A stretch of DNA of 64,000 nucleotides from Deltaproteobacteria bacterium. GTDB taxonomy: Bacteria; Myxococcota_A; UBA796; JAFGLY01. Positions 19,442 through 27,324 of this stretch are shown here, one piece after another. Location: contig JAFGLY010000166.1 of NCBI GenBank assembly GCA_016927815.1, forward strand, positions 62,001 to 126,000, given 5' to 3'. The position numbers and the translations under genes were made by a program. Numbering within the stretch: the stretch's first letter is position 1; each line of letters opens with the position of its first letter. A model generated the notes under the pieces. It saw only the letters and a program-made list of their open reading frames with translations. It made no database searches and had not been told where the DNA came from.

Positions 19442-20926
19442 ATGGAAGTCCTTCGGTTGTTCCGCGCACTGATCCGCAGGAAGTGGGTCTTCTTGGAGGC
19501 CGTGGCGTTCTTCCTGGCCGCGGCGTGCGCGATCACGGCCTTCCTCCCCGAACAGTACGAAGCCACGGCACAAGTCGTCGTGGCGTCCACCGATCCGGCC
19601 GGCGGCATCCTAGCGGATCTCGGATCGAGCGAGACGACACGCGCCATCGCCCCGCCCCGGAACGACAGGCAGGACGGCGCGACCCTGGCCGTGCTAAAAC
19701 CTGTGCTCGAAAAAATCGTGTGGAAGCTCCAGTTGCGCGACCGGCACGGCAGGCTGCTCCGACCGGAGCGCCTCGCGTCCGCGGGGCGGCTGGACGCGAT
19801 CCTGGGCGCTCCGCGGATCTCGGTGACGCAGCCCCGGGGCACCCGTGTCCTCCTCGTCCAGGCCACCTCCGGGGAGGCGGAACTCGCCCGCATGCTCGCC
19901 GACACCACGGTCGCGGTCCTCCTCGAGGAGGCGTCCGAGGGCCGTCCGGTGGAGGAGGCCCCCCCAGCAACCGTCGCATCCGGGGAGGTTCCGCCCCAGG
20001 CCCCCCTCGTCTCGACGCCGTCCCCGAGCGTCCAACCCGCTTCGAGACCCGAGAAGCCCTCCCGCCCCCGCCTCCTGCCCAATCTCGCCGCGGGCCTGCT
20101 CCTGGGCGTCCTCGTCGGGTTCGGCCTCGTGGCCACGTTCGAACTTCTCGACGACACCGTCCGGACGCCCGAGGACCTGGCCGAGGCCTGGGACTCGAGG
20201 CAGCTGGGCTGCCTCCCGCGCTGGGGGCACCGGGGCCGGCGGATCCTCCTCACGAACCTGCCGGCAAATGCGCCCGAATCGGAGCCGTACCGCCTCGTGC
20301 GGAGCGCCATCGCCCATGCCCTCCCCGGCGATCCGCCGCACGTCCTGGCCGTCGTGTCGAGCCTTCCCGGGGAGGGAAGGAGCACGGTGGCCGCGAACCT
20401 GGCCGTGGCCTTCGCCCGGGACGGTCGACGAGTGGTCCTCGTGGACGCCGACCTCAGACAGCCCGTCCTCAACCGACTCTTTCCCGAGATCCGCGATCGA
20501 CCCGGCGTGAGCGACGTGGTCCTCGGGAAGGCACGGCTGGAGGAGGCCTTGCAGTCCCTTCCGGTGGAGGGTCTCCGGCTGCTGGCCACCGGCACCCCTC
20601 CCGAGGATCCCGTTGCGGTGATCGAGTCCCCCGAGATGCGCCGGCTCCTCCTCGACGTCGCTCGCTCGTGCGACCTCGTCCTGGTGGACACGCCGCCCGT
20701 CGCCTCGGCGAACGACGCCGTACTGCTGGGCCTGCAGGTGGACGGGCTCGTCGTGGTGGTGGAGGCCGGGCGCGCCACCCGGAGGGTCCTCGGCGAGATC
20801 CGCCGTCGGCTGGAGGCGTTCGGCCTCTCCCCGCTGGGTCTCGTCCTCAACCGATCCGAGGCCTCATGGTTCTTCGCTGGAACCGGGCCCGGTCGGCGCC
20901 GTCGCACGGCAGGGGGTGGTTCGTGA
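19442..20926 (+). CDS. Wzz/CapB-like polysaccharide biosynthesis protein, BY-kinase-like with atypical P-loop
   Basis: Wzz-like N-terminus (VLRLFRALIRRKWVFLEAVAFFLAAACAITAFLPEQYEATAQVVV); CapB-like ATPase domain SSLPGEGRSTVAANLA, VLVDADLRQP, LVLVDTPP. Confidence 0.88.
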   Translation: MEVLRLFRALIRRKWVFLEAVAFFLAAACAITAFLPEQYEATAQVVVASTDPAGGILADLGSSETTRAIAPPRNDRQDGATLAVLKPVLEKIVWKLQLRDRHGRLLRPERLASAGRLDAILGAPRISVTQPRGTRVLLVQATSGEAELARMLADTTVAVLLEEASEGRPVEEAPPATVASGEVPPQAPLVSTPSPSVQPASRPEKPSRPRLLPNLAAGLLLGVLVGFGLVATFELLDDTVRTPEDLAEAWDSRQLGCLPRWGHRGRRILLTNLPANAPESEPYRLVRSAIAHALPGDPPHVLAVVSSLPGEGRSTVAANLAVAFARDGRRVVLVDADLRQPVLNRLFPEIRDRPGVSDVVLGKARLEEALQSLPVEGLRLLATGTPPEDPVAVIESPEMRRLLLDVARSCDLVLVDTPPVASANDAVLLGLQVDGLVVVVEAGRATRRVLGEIRRRLEAFGLSPLGLVLNRSEASWFFAGTGPGRRRRTAGGGS

Positions 20927-21435
20927 TCCCGGGCGCCGCACTGGTGGTGCTCGTCGCCTGTGGGCCGGACGCCTCCAGGCTGGCCGAAGGCCTCCGCTCG
21001 GACAACCCGGCCGTCCGGGAGGACATGGCCCTCCGGGCTCGCCACGACCGGCATCCCGAGGTGACCGCGGCCCTGGTCGAGGCCCTCGGGGATCCCTCGG
21101 AGTGCATCCGGCTCGCGGTCGTCCAGAGCCTGGCGGACCGCGGGCACCCGAGCGCGGCGCCCGCCCTGGTGTCCCGCCTCCGGATCGAGACCTCCCCGGC
21201 CGTGAAACGAGAGGTCATCGATGCGCTCGGGCGTATCGGCGACGATGGCGCCGTGCCCTCGCTCCTAAACCTCGTCGAGTCCACGCCCGTCGACGAGGTC
21301 CCGCCGAACGTCCTCTGGGCCCTCGGGCGTATCGGCGATCGGCGGGCCCTGCCGGTCCTGGTCCGCCTTCGGGAGGAGGCGACGGACCCCTACGTCGTCT
21401 ACAACGCAAACGTCGCACTCCGCAGGCTCGAGTAG
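20866..21435 (+). CDS. HEAT-repeat lipoprotein (alternative start GTG at 20923, overlapping the upstream stop as GTGA)
   Basis: Lipobox-like VVLVAC; HEAT-like repeats (ALGRIGDDGAVPSLLNLVES..., ALGRIGDRRALPVLVRLREE). Confidence 0.72.
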   Translation: MVLRWNRARSAPSHGRGWFVIPGAALVVLVACGPDASRLAEGLRSDNPAVREDMALRARHDRHPEVTAALVEALGDPSECIRLAVVQSLADRGHPSAAPALVSRLRIETSPAVKREVIDALGRIGDDGAVPSLLNLVESTPVDEVPPNVLWALGRIGDRRALPVLVRLREEATDPYVVYNANVALRRLE

Positions 21436-21472
21436 GCCCCGCCGCGACCCATCGGGTCCGCGGGTTATCCCG

Positions 21473-23215
21473 GTGCCCGTGCGTGCCTCCTTCGTGCCCG
21501 TCGTCCTCGGGGTCGCCACCCTCCACGCGCGGGCCGTGGCGGCCCCGGCCGCCGATCCCTTCGTGGACCTCGTCCAGGGGCACGTGCGCGCCGAGGCGCT
21601 CGACGTCTTCCTGGGCGACGGGGAGTGGAGCCGCCGGGCGATCGCCTGGAAGGTCGTGCCCGGCCCGGCCGCGCCCTCGTGGCAGGCGTTCGACCTCCTC
21701 CTGGACGCAGCGTTGCTCCCAGAGCGCGAGGCATCCACCTCGAGAGACGTCCGGTGGGCGTTGCGGCCCGGCGTTCGTTCCGCCCTCGGTACCTTCGCGC
21801 CCCCCAGCCCCACGTTCGACGCACGGGACGGTCCCTCTTCTCTCCGGGCCGATCTCGACCTGCAGGTCTACCGGGGAGGGTTCGAGGTCGGCCTCCGGCC
21901 GGTCCTGAGGGTCGCTCCGTCCGAGGGGCGGATCGACCTCGACGAGGCCTGGGCTGCCTGGCGGGGCGCACACCTGCACGCGGGGTTCGGGTGGAGGGAC
22001 CGGTGGCTCGGCCCCGGTCGGCGGGGCGCGCTTCTCCTCACCGACAACGCCCGGCCGCCCCCCATGGGCACGATCGCCGCGTTCGGACACCTTCCGGGTC
22101 GGCTCACCCGGGCGGGCAACTTCAGGTTCGAGACCTCCCTGGGGTGGTTCGATCGACCGCGCGAGGACGTCCGGCATCCGCTCCTGCTCCTGGCCGACGC
22201 CCGCTGGCTGCCCGTACCCGGCCTGGAGATCGGCGCCACGCGGATGTCCCTCTTCGGGGGCGAGGATCGCGCCTGGCCCTCGCTCGGGCAGATCCTCGTG
22301 CCCTCCGAGCCTCACGTCTACGACGATCCCGAGAGGGAGCAGCCCGATCAGGACGAGCTGGCTTCCCTGGACGTCCGCGGCTGCCTGCCCCTCGCACGGC
22401 TCGTGGGCGGACCGGTGGAGTGGATCGAGGCCTGGTGGCAGTACGGAGCCGAGGATCTCGTGATGCGGGAGATCGGAGGGGTCTCGGTCCCGTCGCTCGC
22501 GGCCGTCGCGTTCCTGTACGGACTCGAAGCGCAGCTCGGTCCATGGAGGGTCACCGCCGAACAGGCCCGCATCTTCGACGACACATTCCGCTGGTACACC
22601 CATCACCGGGTGTACCACGAGGGCTTCACCCAGGATGGCCGCGTACTGGGGCACGAGGCCGGAGGCGACGCTCTGGACCTCTGGGCCCGCGTCGGCTACC
22701 GGCCCCGACCGTATCGATGGATGGCCGAGGCGTGGATCGAGCACCTGCAACGCATCGGCGTGGTGGCGTCCCAGGGGGGCAACCTGCTGGCCCTGGCCAC
22801 CGACGAGACGAGCCGTCGCGTGGGGGTCCGGGTGGCGTTCCTCCGCCCACGGGGGGGCTCAGTGCGGGTGGGATACGCCTGTGAGCACGTCGCGGGGGCC
22901 GATTTCGTCCCGGGAGCCACCGAGTGGAACCACCACGCCCTGGTGTCCTGGACCTCCGGCTGGCTGGGGGGAACGCACGGCCGGGTCATCGAGGGGCACC
23001 GGCTCCACCGGGACCACGAGGAATCCCAGCGTGCCTCCCGGAACGGGTGCCCGGAGGAGAAGACGGGCGTTGGTCTCGAGGCAGGTGGCGAGGTCCGGGT
23101 CTCTCCAGGGAGGGGAGAGCACCCGCGCGTCGAGGACACGCCCCCGGTCGTCCCAGACGAGGACCAGGCGGGCCTCGACCCGTCCGGTGGGAACCCGACG
23201 CCGGGAAAGCCATGA
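21473..23215 (+). CDS. Wzi-like capsule assembly outer-membrane beta-barrel protein
   Basis: Signal peptide; Wzi-like GFGWRDRWLGPGRRGALLLTDNARPPPM; barrel-like repeats; C-terminal ~80 aa after TSGWLG appears non-barrel. Confidence 0.72.
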   Translation: MPVRASFVPVVLGVATLHARAVAAPAADPFVDLVQGHVRAEALDVFLGDGEWSRRAIAWKVVPGPAAPSWQAFDLLLDAALLPEREASTSRDVRWALRPGVRSALGTFAPPSPTFDARDGPSSLRADLDLQVYRGGFEVGLRPVLRVAPSEGRIDLDEAWAAWRGAHLHAGFGWRDRWLGPGRRGALLLTDNARPPPMGTIAAFGHLPGRLTRAGNFRFETSLGWFDRPREDVRHPLLLLADARWLPVPGLEIGATRMSLFGGEDRAWPSLGQILVPSEPHVYDDPEREQPDQDELASLDVRGCLPLARLVGGPVEWIEAWWQYGAEDLVMREIGGVSVPSLAAVAFLYGLEAQLGPWRVTAEQARIFDDTFRWYTHHRVYHEGFTQDGRVLGHEAGGDALDLWARVGYRPRPYRWMAEAWIEHLQRIGVVASQGGNLLALATDETSRRVGVRVAFLRPRGGSVRVGYACEHVAGADFVPGATEWNHHALVSWTSGWLGGTHGRVIEGHRLHRDHEESQRASRNGCPEEKTGVGLEAGGEVRVSPGRGEHPRVEDTPPVVPDEDQAGLDPSGGNPTPGKP

Positions 23216-23947
23216 AGGCCGCAGGTCGAGGGAGGCCCGCGCACAGGCTCCGGTCACGGCCGCGAGGCGGGCCGTGAACGGGAGCGCCGCGGCGCCCTCC
23301 ACGATGGGTGTCGCGTCCAAGCGGGGGGGGTCGCCCAGCCAGCTGGCCTCTGCGACCACGCCCCCTTTGCCCTCGACCTGCACACCCCTCACCCTCACCG
23401 GCAGTCCGACCTGCAGCCCCAGTCCGGCGTGGGAGGGAACGCTCCAGGCCACCGCTGCCCCGCCAGCCGGGAAGGGAAGGGGACGAGGCGGCTCGGGCCT
23501 TTCGGAAAAGGGGAGCGCCGGTTCGGCCAGGAGCCGCACCGTGACCTCGCCTTCGGCGCCCACCACGGCGTCCGGCAGGTCCAGGCGAACCCACGTCGTG
23601 CCGCCGACGACCTCCTCGGTGGGGCCCAGGAAGGGAATCACCGGCTCCTCGGTCCCCCAGGGACGGCGCTGGAGCAGCACGGTCGGGCCGCGGCCGGCCA
23701 GCGGAGGCAGCAGGCGGGCCTCCAAGGAGGGGAAGTCGAGCAATGGAACCCGGGCCGGTACGGGCTCCCGCGTGGCCCCGCAGTCCTCGGGATCCTCGGA
23801 AGCGACGCAGGCGAGCTCGCCGGACAGGCCGCCGACCGTGCCCGTGCCCGCGACCACCAGGGGCACGCCGTCGATGCGGGCGGCGTCGAGGACGTCCTGG
23901 ATCGGGCCTGCGTGGGCGGAGGCGAGGACCAGCAGGAGGAGCCACAT
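22859..23947 (-). CDS. Exported protein with AgmX/TonB-like C-terminal domain
   Basis: Signal peptide MWLLLLVLASAHAGP; C-terminal GRVEARLVLVWDDRGRVLDARVLSPPWRDPDLATCLETNARLLLRAPVPGGTLGFLVVPVEPVP. Start 23947. Confidence 0.65.
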   Translation of the reverse strand: MWLLLLVLASAHAGPIQDVLDAARIDGVPLVVAGTGTVGGLSGELACVASEDPEDCGATREPVPARVPLLDFPSLEARLLPPLAGRGPTVLLQRRPWGTEEPVIPFLGPTEEVVGGTTWVRLDLPDAVVGAEGEVTVRLLAEPALPFSERPEPPRPLPFPAGGAAVAWSVPSHAGLGLQVGLPVRVRGVQVEGKGGVVAEASWLGDPPRLDATPIVEGAAALPFTARLAAVTGACARASLDLRPSWLSRRRVPTGRVEARLVLVWDDRGRVLDARVLSPPWRDPDLATCLETNARLLLRAPVPGGTLGFLVVPVEPVPLDDPAVRSPQPAGGPGHQGVVVPLGGSRDEIGPRDVLTGVSHPH

Positions 23948-23954
23948 GGATGAG

Positions 23955-23960
23955 GATGTA
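23955..23960 (-). promoter_or_regulatory. Candidate -10 box TACATC 7 nt before ATG (23947)
   Basis: Minus strand gggTACATCctcatccATG. Confidence 0.33.
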
Positions 23961-24127
23961 CCCCGATCCGGCCGCGCACGGCGCTGGCCGCAGCCTCGGA
24001 CGCAGGGCTTGGACCGAGTTCCCGACCCGAGCCCAGGTTGCGCCCGGGAAGTGAACCGTCCGGGCCGTTGCGGGCACTTCTCCCGTGAGGCTCGAAAGGG
24101 GGAGGGGGGACGCACGAGGGCCGAGGA

Positions 24128-24562
24128 ATGAGCGACGCCCCGCTGTTCGTGGCCCCTGGTGTGGAGATCCCCGCCACGGAATTGGAGTTCTCGTTTTCCC
24201 GATCGAGCGGTCCGGGGGGGCAGAACGTCCAGAAGAACGACACGCGGGTCCATCTCTCCTTCGACCTGGACCGGTCCCAGGCCCTGGCGGACGACGTCCG
24301 GGTACGGCTTCGGACGCTCGCCGGACGGCGCGTCACCCGAGACGGTCGACTGGTCCTCACCTGCGACCGCCACCGGGAGCAGGGCCGGAACCTCGCCGAG
24401 GTCCGCGAGCGGCTCGCCGCCCTCGTCCGGGCAGCCCTGGACCCCCCCAGGGTGCGGCACAGGACGCGCCCCACGCGGGCCTCGAGAGAACGCCGGCTCG
24501 AGGAGAAGCGACAGCGCGCGGCGCTCAAACGCACGCGGGGACAGAACGGGGTGGAGGACTGA
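24128..24562 (+). CDS. arfB: Peptidyl-tRNA hydrolase ArfB/YaeJ-like (RF-1 GGQ domain)
   Basis: SFSRSSGPGGQNVQKNDTRVHLSFDL with GGQ motif; basic C-terminal tail; 144 aa. Confidence 0.93.
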   Translation: MSDAPLFVAPGVEIPATELEFSFSRSSGPGGQNVQKNDTRVHLSFDLDRSQALADDVRVRLRTLAGRRVTRDGRLVLTCDRHREQGRNLAEVRERLAALVRAALDPPRVRHRTRPTRASRERRLEEKRQRAALKRTRGQNGVED

Positions 24563-24621
24563 TCGCCCCGCCCCCAGGTTCTGGCCGCGCCAACCGGGGC
24601 TCTGGCGGATACAGAGCCGCG

Positions 24622-25599
24622 ATGCCCGCCTTCCTCCGCGCCGTCCCCGCACGCACCTGGATCCTGGCCGGCCTCTGGCTGGGCGTGGCGGCCCTGCTGG
24701 CGTGGTTCCACGCCGAGGTCATCGACTTCGGCCCCAGGCAGGCGAGGATCCTGCAGCGGCACGACCTCGTTCTGGCCGGCACCGGGGCCGCACCGTGGGT
24801 ACACCGCGTCCTCTCGCCCTGGATCGCCGAGACCTTGAGCCGGGTGCTGGCCCTGTCGGGCCTGTCCCGCACCGATGCGGTGTCCGCGGCCTACGCGATC
24901 TGGCGGGGCGTCGCCCTGGGGACGGTCTTCCTCCTGTTCCAGCGCTGGCTCCGCCTGCGGTTCGAAGAACCCTGGGCATGGGCGGGCACGGGGGTCCTCG
25001 CTCTGCTGCACGGGCCCTCCTTCGTCCACTACTGGTTCCAGCCCGACTCGCCCGTGGACCTCGCCGTCTGGGCCGGAGCGCTCGTGCTCACCGAGGAGCG
25101 GCGGGACGGGTGGCTCTTCCCGCTGGTCCTGGCGGGGGCGCTCAACCGGGAGACCGCGGTGTTCGCCGTCCTGCTCCACGTGGCCCTGCGCTGGGGTCGG
25201 GAGCCCTCGGGTCGGCTGGTCGGCCGTGCGGCCGGGCTCCTCGCGACATGGGCGGTCGTGCTGGCCGTCCTCCACGCCGTCGTACCCGGCTCCGGATGGG
25301 CGCACGGAAGCACGCCGGCCGGGATGCTGGCCGCGAATTTCGGCCACCCGTCCTGGTTCGCCCTGGCCGCCGTCTTCCTCGGGGTCCTCTGGGTCGCGCC
25401 CGTGCTGGCCTGGCGCCGCCTGCCGGCCGACCTCAAGCGGGTTTGCCTCGTCTCGCTTCCCTACCTGCTGCTGGTGCTCGCGTTCGGCCGCATCCGGGAG
25501 GTCCGCCTGCTCCTGCCGCTCGTGCTCGTGCTGGTCCCGACCTTTCTCGTGGCCCTCGGAGCCCGACCCTCGGGCCTCGAACGGGAGCCGGGCCGGTGA
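24622..25599 (+). CDS. Multi-TM membrane protein of unknown function
   Basis: 326-codon ORF with several hydrophobic helices; GTGA overlap with downstream sulfatase gene. Confidence 0.75.
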   Translation: MPAFLRAVPARTWILAGLWLGVAALLAWFHAEVIDFGPRQARILQRHDLVLAGTGAAPWVHRVLSPWIAETLSRVLALSGLSRTDAVSAAYAIWRGVALGTVFLLFQRWLRLRFEEPWAWAGTGVLALLHGPSFVHYWFQPDSPVDLAVWAGALVLTEERRDGWLFPLVLAGALNRETAVFAVLLHVALRWGREPSGRLVGRAAGLLATWAVVLAVLHAVVPGSGWAHGSTPAGMLAANFGHPSWFALAAVFLGVLWVAPVLAWRRLPADLKRVCLVSLPYLLLVLAFGRIREVRLLLPLVLVLVPTFLVALGARPSGLEREPGR

Positions 25600-27053
25600 G
25601 GAAGGAACTCCTGCAGGGCTCAGCCATCGCGCTGGGCGTGGGGATCGTGGCCGTCCTGGTCGTCGTCGCGGGCCTCCGCACGTGGAGGGCGCTGGCCCCT
25701 CCACCGCGATCCACCCGGGCCAACCTCGTGCTCGTCGTGCTGGACACGGTCCGGCGCGACCACCTCCAGGTCTACGGCTACGAGCGCCCCACCACCCCGC
25801 GACTCCAGGCACTCGCGGCCCAGGGCACGGTGTTCGAGGAGGCACGTTCCACGTCCTGCTGGACGCTGCCCGCCCATGCCTCCATGTTCACGGGGTTCCT
25901 GCCGTTCCGGCACGGAGCGGACCAGCACCACCTCGCCCTCTCGGGCGATCCCGCCACGCTCGCCCGGCGCCTTGGGGACGCCGGCTACGACACCGCGGGC
26001 ATCTCGGCCAATCCCTGGGTGTCCTATCGGACCGGCCTCTCGAGGGGCTTCGACCACTACCGGGACCTGTGGCGGCAGCGGGATCGCAGCCGCAAGACCT
26101 GGACCCGCCATCCCTCCGTGGCTGCAGCGAGGGACTGGCTCGACCACGGATGGGACCGAAAGCGGCCCTTCTTCCTCTTCGTGAACCTCATGGACGCCCA
26201 CGGCCCGTACCGCCCGCCGCGTTCCTCCGCCCGGGTCCTCTTCGACGGAGTCGGGGACATGGCCGGGACGTTCCGCCGGTACCGCAGCATCGGCCGGAAG
26301 GGACTCGTACGGGCATGGTTCGCCGGAGACGAGCCGGTCGCGCCCGAGGCCCTCCAGGCCGCCCGCCGGCTCTACGACGCCGAGATCCGCTCCGCCGACG
26401 CCGCCATGGGGGAGATCCTCGACGCCGTGGACGCCGTGTCCGATCCGGCCACCACGACGGTCCTGGTGGTGACGGACCACGGTGAGAACTTCGGCGACCA
26501 CGGACTCGTGGGCCACGCCTTCTCGCTCCACGACACGCTGGTGTCCGTGGGGCTCGTGGCGCGCGGACCCGGGTTCGCCCCGGGCGCGCGCGCGAACGGC
26601 CCGGTGTCTTTGGTGGACGTGTTCCCCACGCTACTCGCGGCCGCGGGGCTGCGAGCGGGCGTCGTGGATGGGGTCTCCCTCACCGTGCCTCCCGGCGAGG
26701 ACCGACCCATCCATGCCTCCTACGCCTGGCCCGAGCAGGTGCTGTCCACGTTCTACCCCCGGGAACTCGAGGATCCACGCCTCGAGGTGCACAAGCGGGC
26801 CCTCACCTCGGCCGTGGTCGGCCCGTGGAAGATCGTCCGCGGCTCGGACGACAGCGAGGTCGTCTACCACCTCGGGGAGGATCCGGGGGAGACCACCCCG
26901 TGCGAGGACGTGCCCGCACAGGTCCTCGACCAGCTCCGCAAAGCCGCGGGCGTACCGAGCCCCGGCCACCAGGAGCCCCGCTCGCGGCGGCGGTCTGCCC
27001 CGCGATTCGACGACGAGACGAGCGAGGCGCTCCGTGCGCTCGGCTACCTCTAG
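25596..27053 (+). CDS. Membrane-anchored sulfatase family hydrolase
   Basis: NLVLVVLDTVRRDHLQVYGYERPTTPRLQALAAQGTVFEEARSTSCWTLPAHASMFTG, VVTDHGENFGDHGLVGH. Confidence 0.92.
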   Translation: MRKELLQGSAIALGVGIVAVLVVVAGLRTWRALAPPPRSTRANLVLVVLDTVRRDHLQVYGYERPTTPRLQALAAQGTVFEEARSTSCWTLPAHASMFTGFLPFRHGADQHHLALSGDPATLARRLGDAGYDTAGISANPWVSYRTGLSRGFDHYRDLWRQRDRSRKTWTRHPSVAAARDWLDHGWDRKRPFFLFVNLMDAHGPYRPPRSSARVLFDGVGDMAGTFRRYRSIGRKGLVRAWFAGDEPVAPEALQAARRLYDAEIRSADAAMGEILDAVDAVSDPATTTVLVVTDHGENFGDHGLVGHAFSLHDTLVSVGLVARGPGFAPGARANGPVSLVDVFPTLLAAAGLRAGVVDGVSLTVPPGEDRPIHASYAWPEQVLSTFYPRELEDPRLEVHKRALTSAVVGPWKIVRGSDDSEVVYHLGEDPGETTPCEDVPAQVLDQLRKAAGVPSPGHQEPRSRRRSAPRFDDETSEALRALGYL

Positions 27054-27256
27054 CCCCCAGGCCCTCCGCCCGAACTCGACCGATGCTCCGGTATCCTGAA
27101 CGATGCTCCCCGGCGCGGCCTCCGGCGGACGGCGGTTGACCGGCGCGCATCCGGACCGTTGCCCGGGGGAGGGGCGAGGGGTACTCACAGGCGCGGCGGA
27201 GGTGAGGTGGCGAACCTGTCCGACGGTGTCCGTAGCGCCCTCGGCCTCCCCCCGGT

Positions 27257-27282
27257 GGCCCCGCCCGGCTCCCGCCGGGGCC
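27257..27282 (+). promoter_or_regulatory. GC-rich hairpin in the guaB/purine operon leader (GGCCCCGCCCGGCTCCCGCCGGGGCC)
   Basis: Strong self-complementary segment ~45 nt upstream of the guaB GTG start; function unknown. Confidence 0.35.
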
Positions 27283-27324
27283 CTGCCGCCCGATCGGGTG
27301 GCGCCTCCCGGAGGAGGTGAATCC

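Noticed and set aside
18972-19472. 166-aa ORF with ETEFETEFETEFEIK repeat
   Set aside because: Repeat peptide simply reflects the 12-bp tandem repeat; no RBS or family similarity; overlaps the start of the CapB-like gene.
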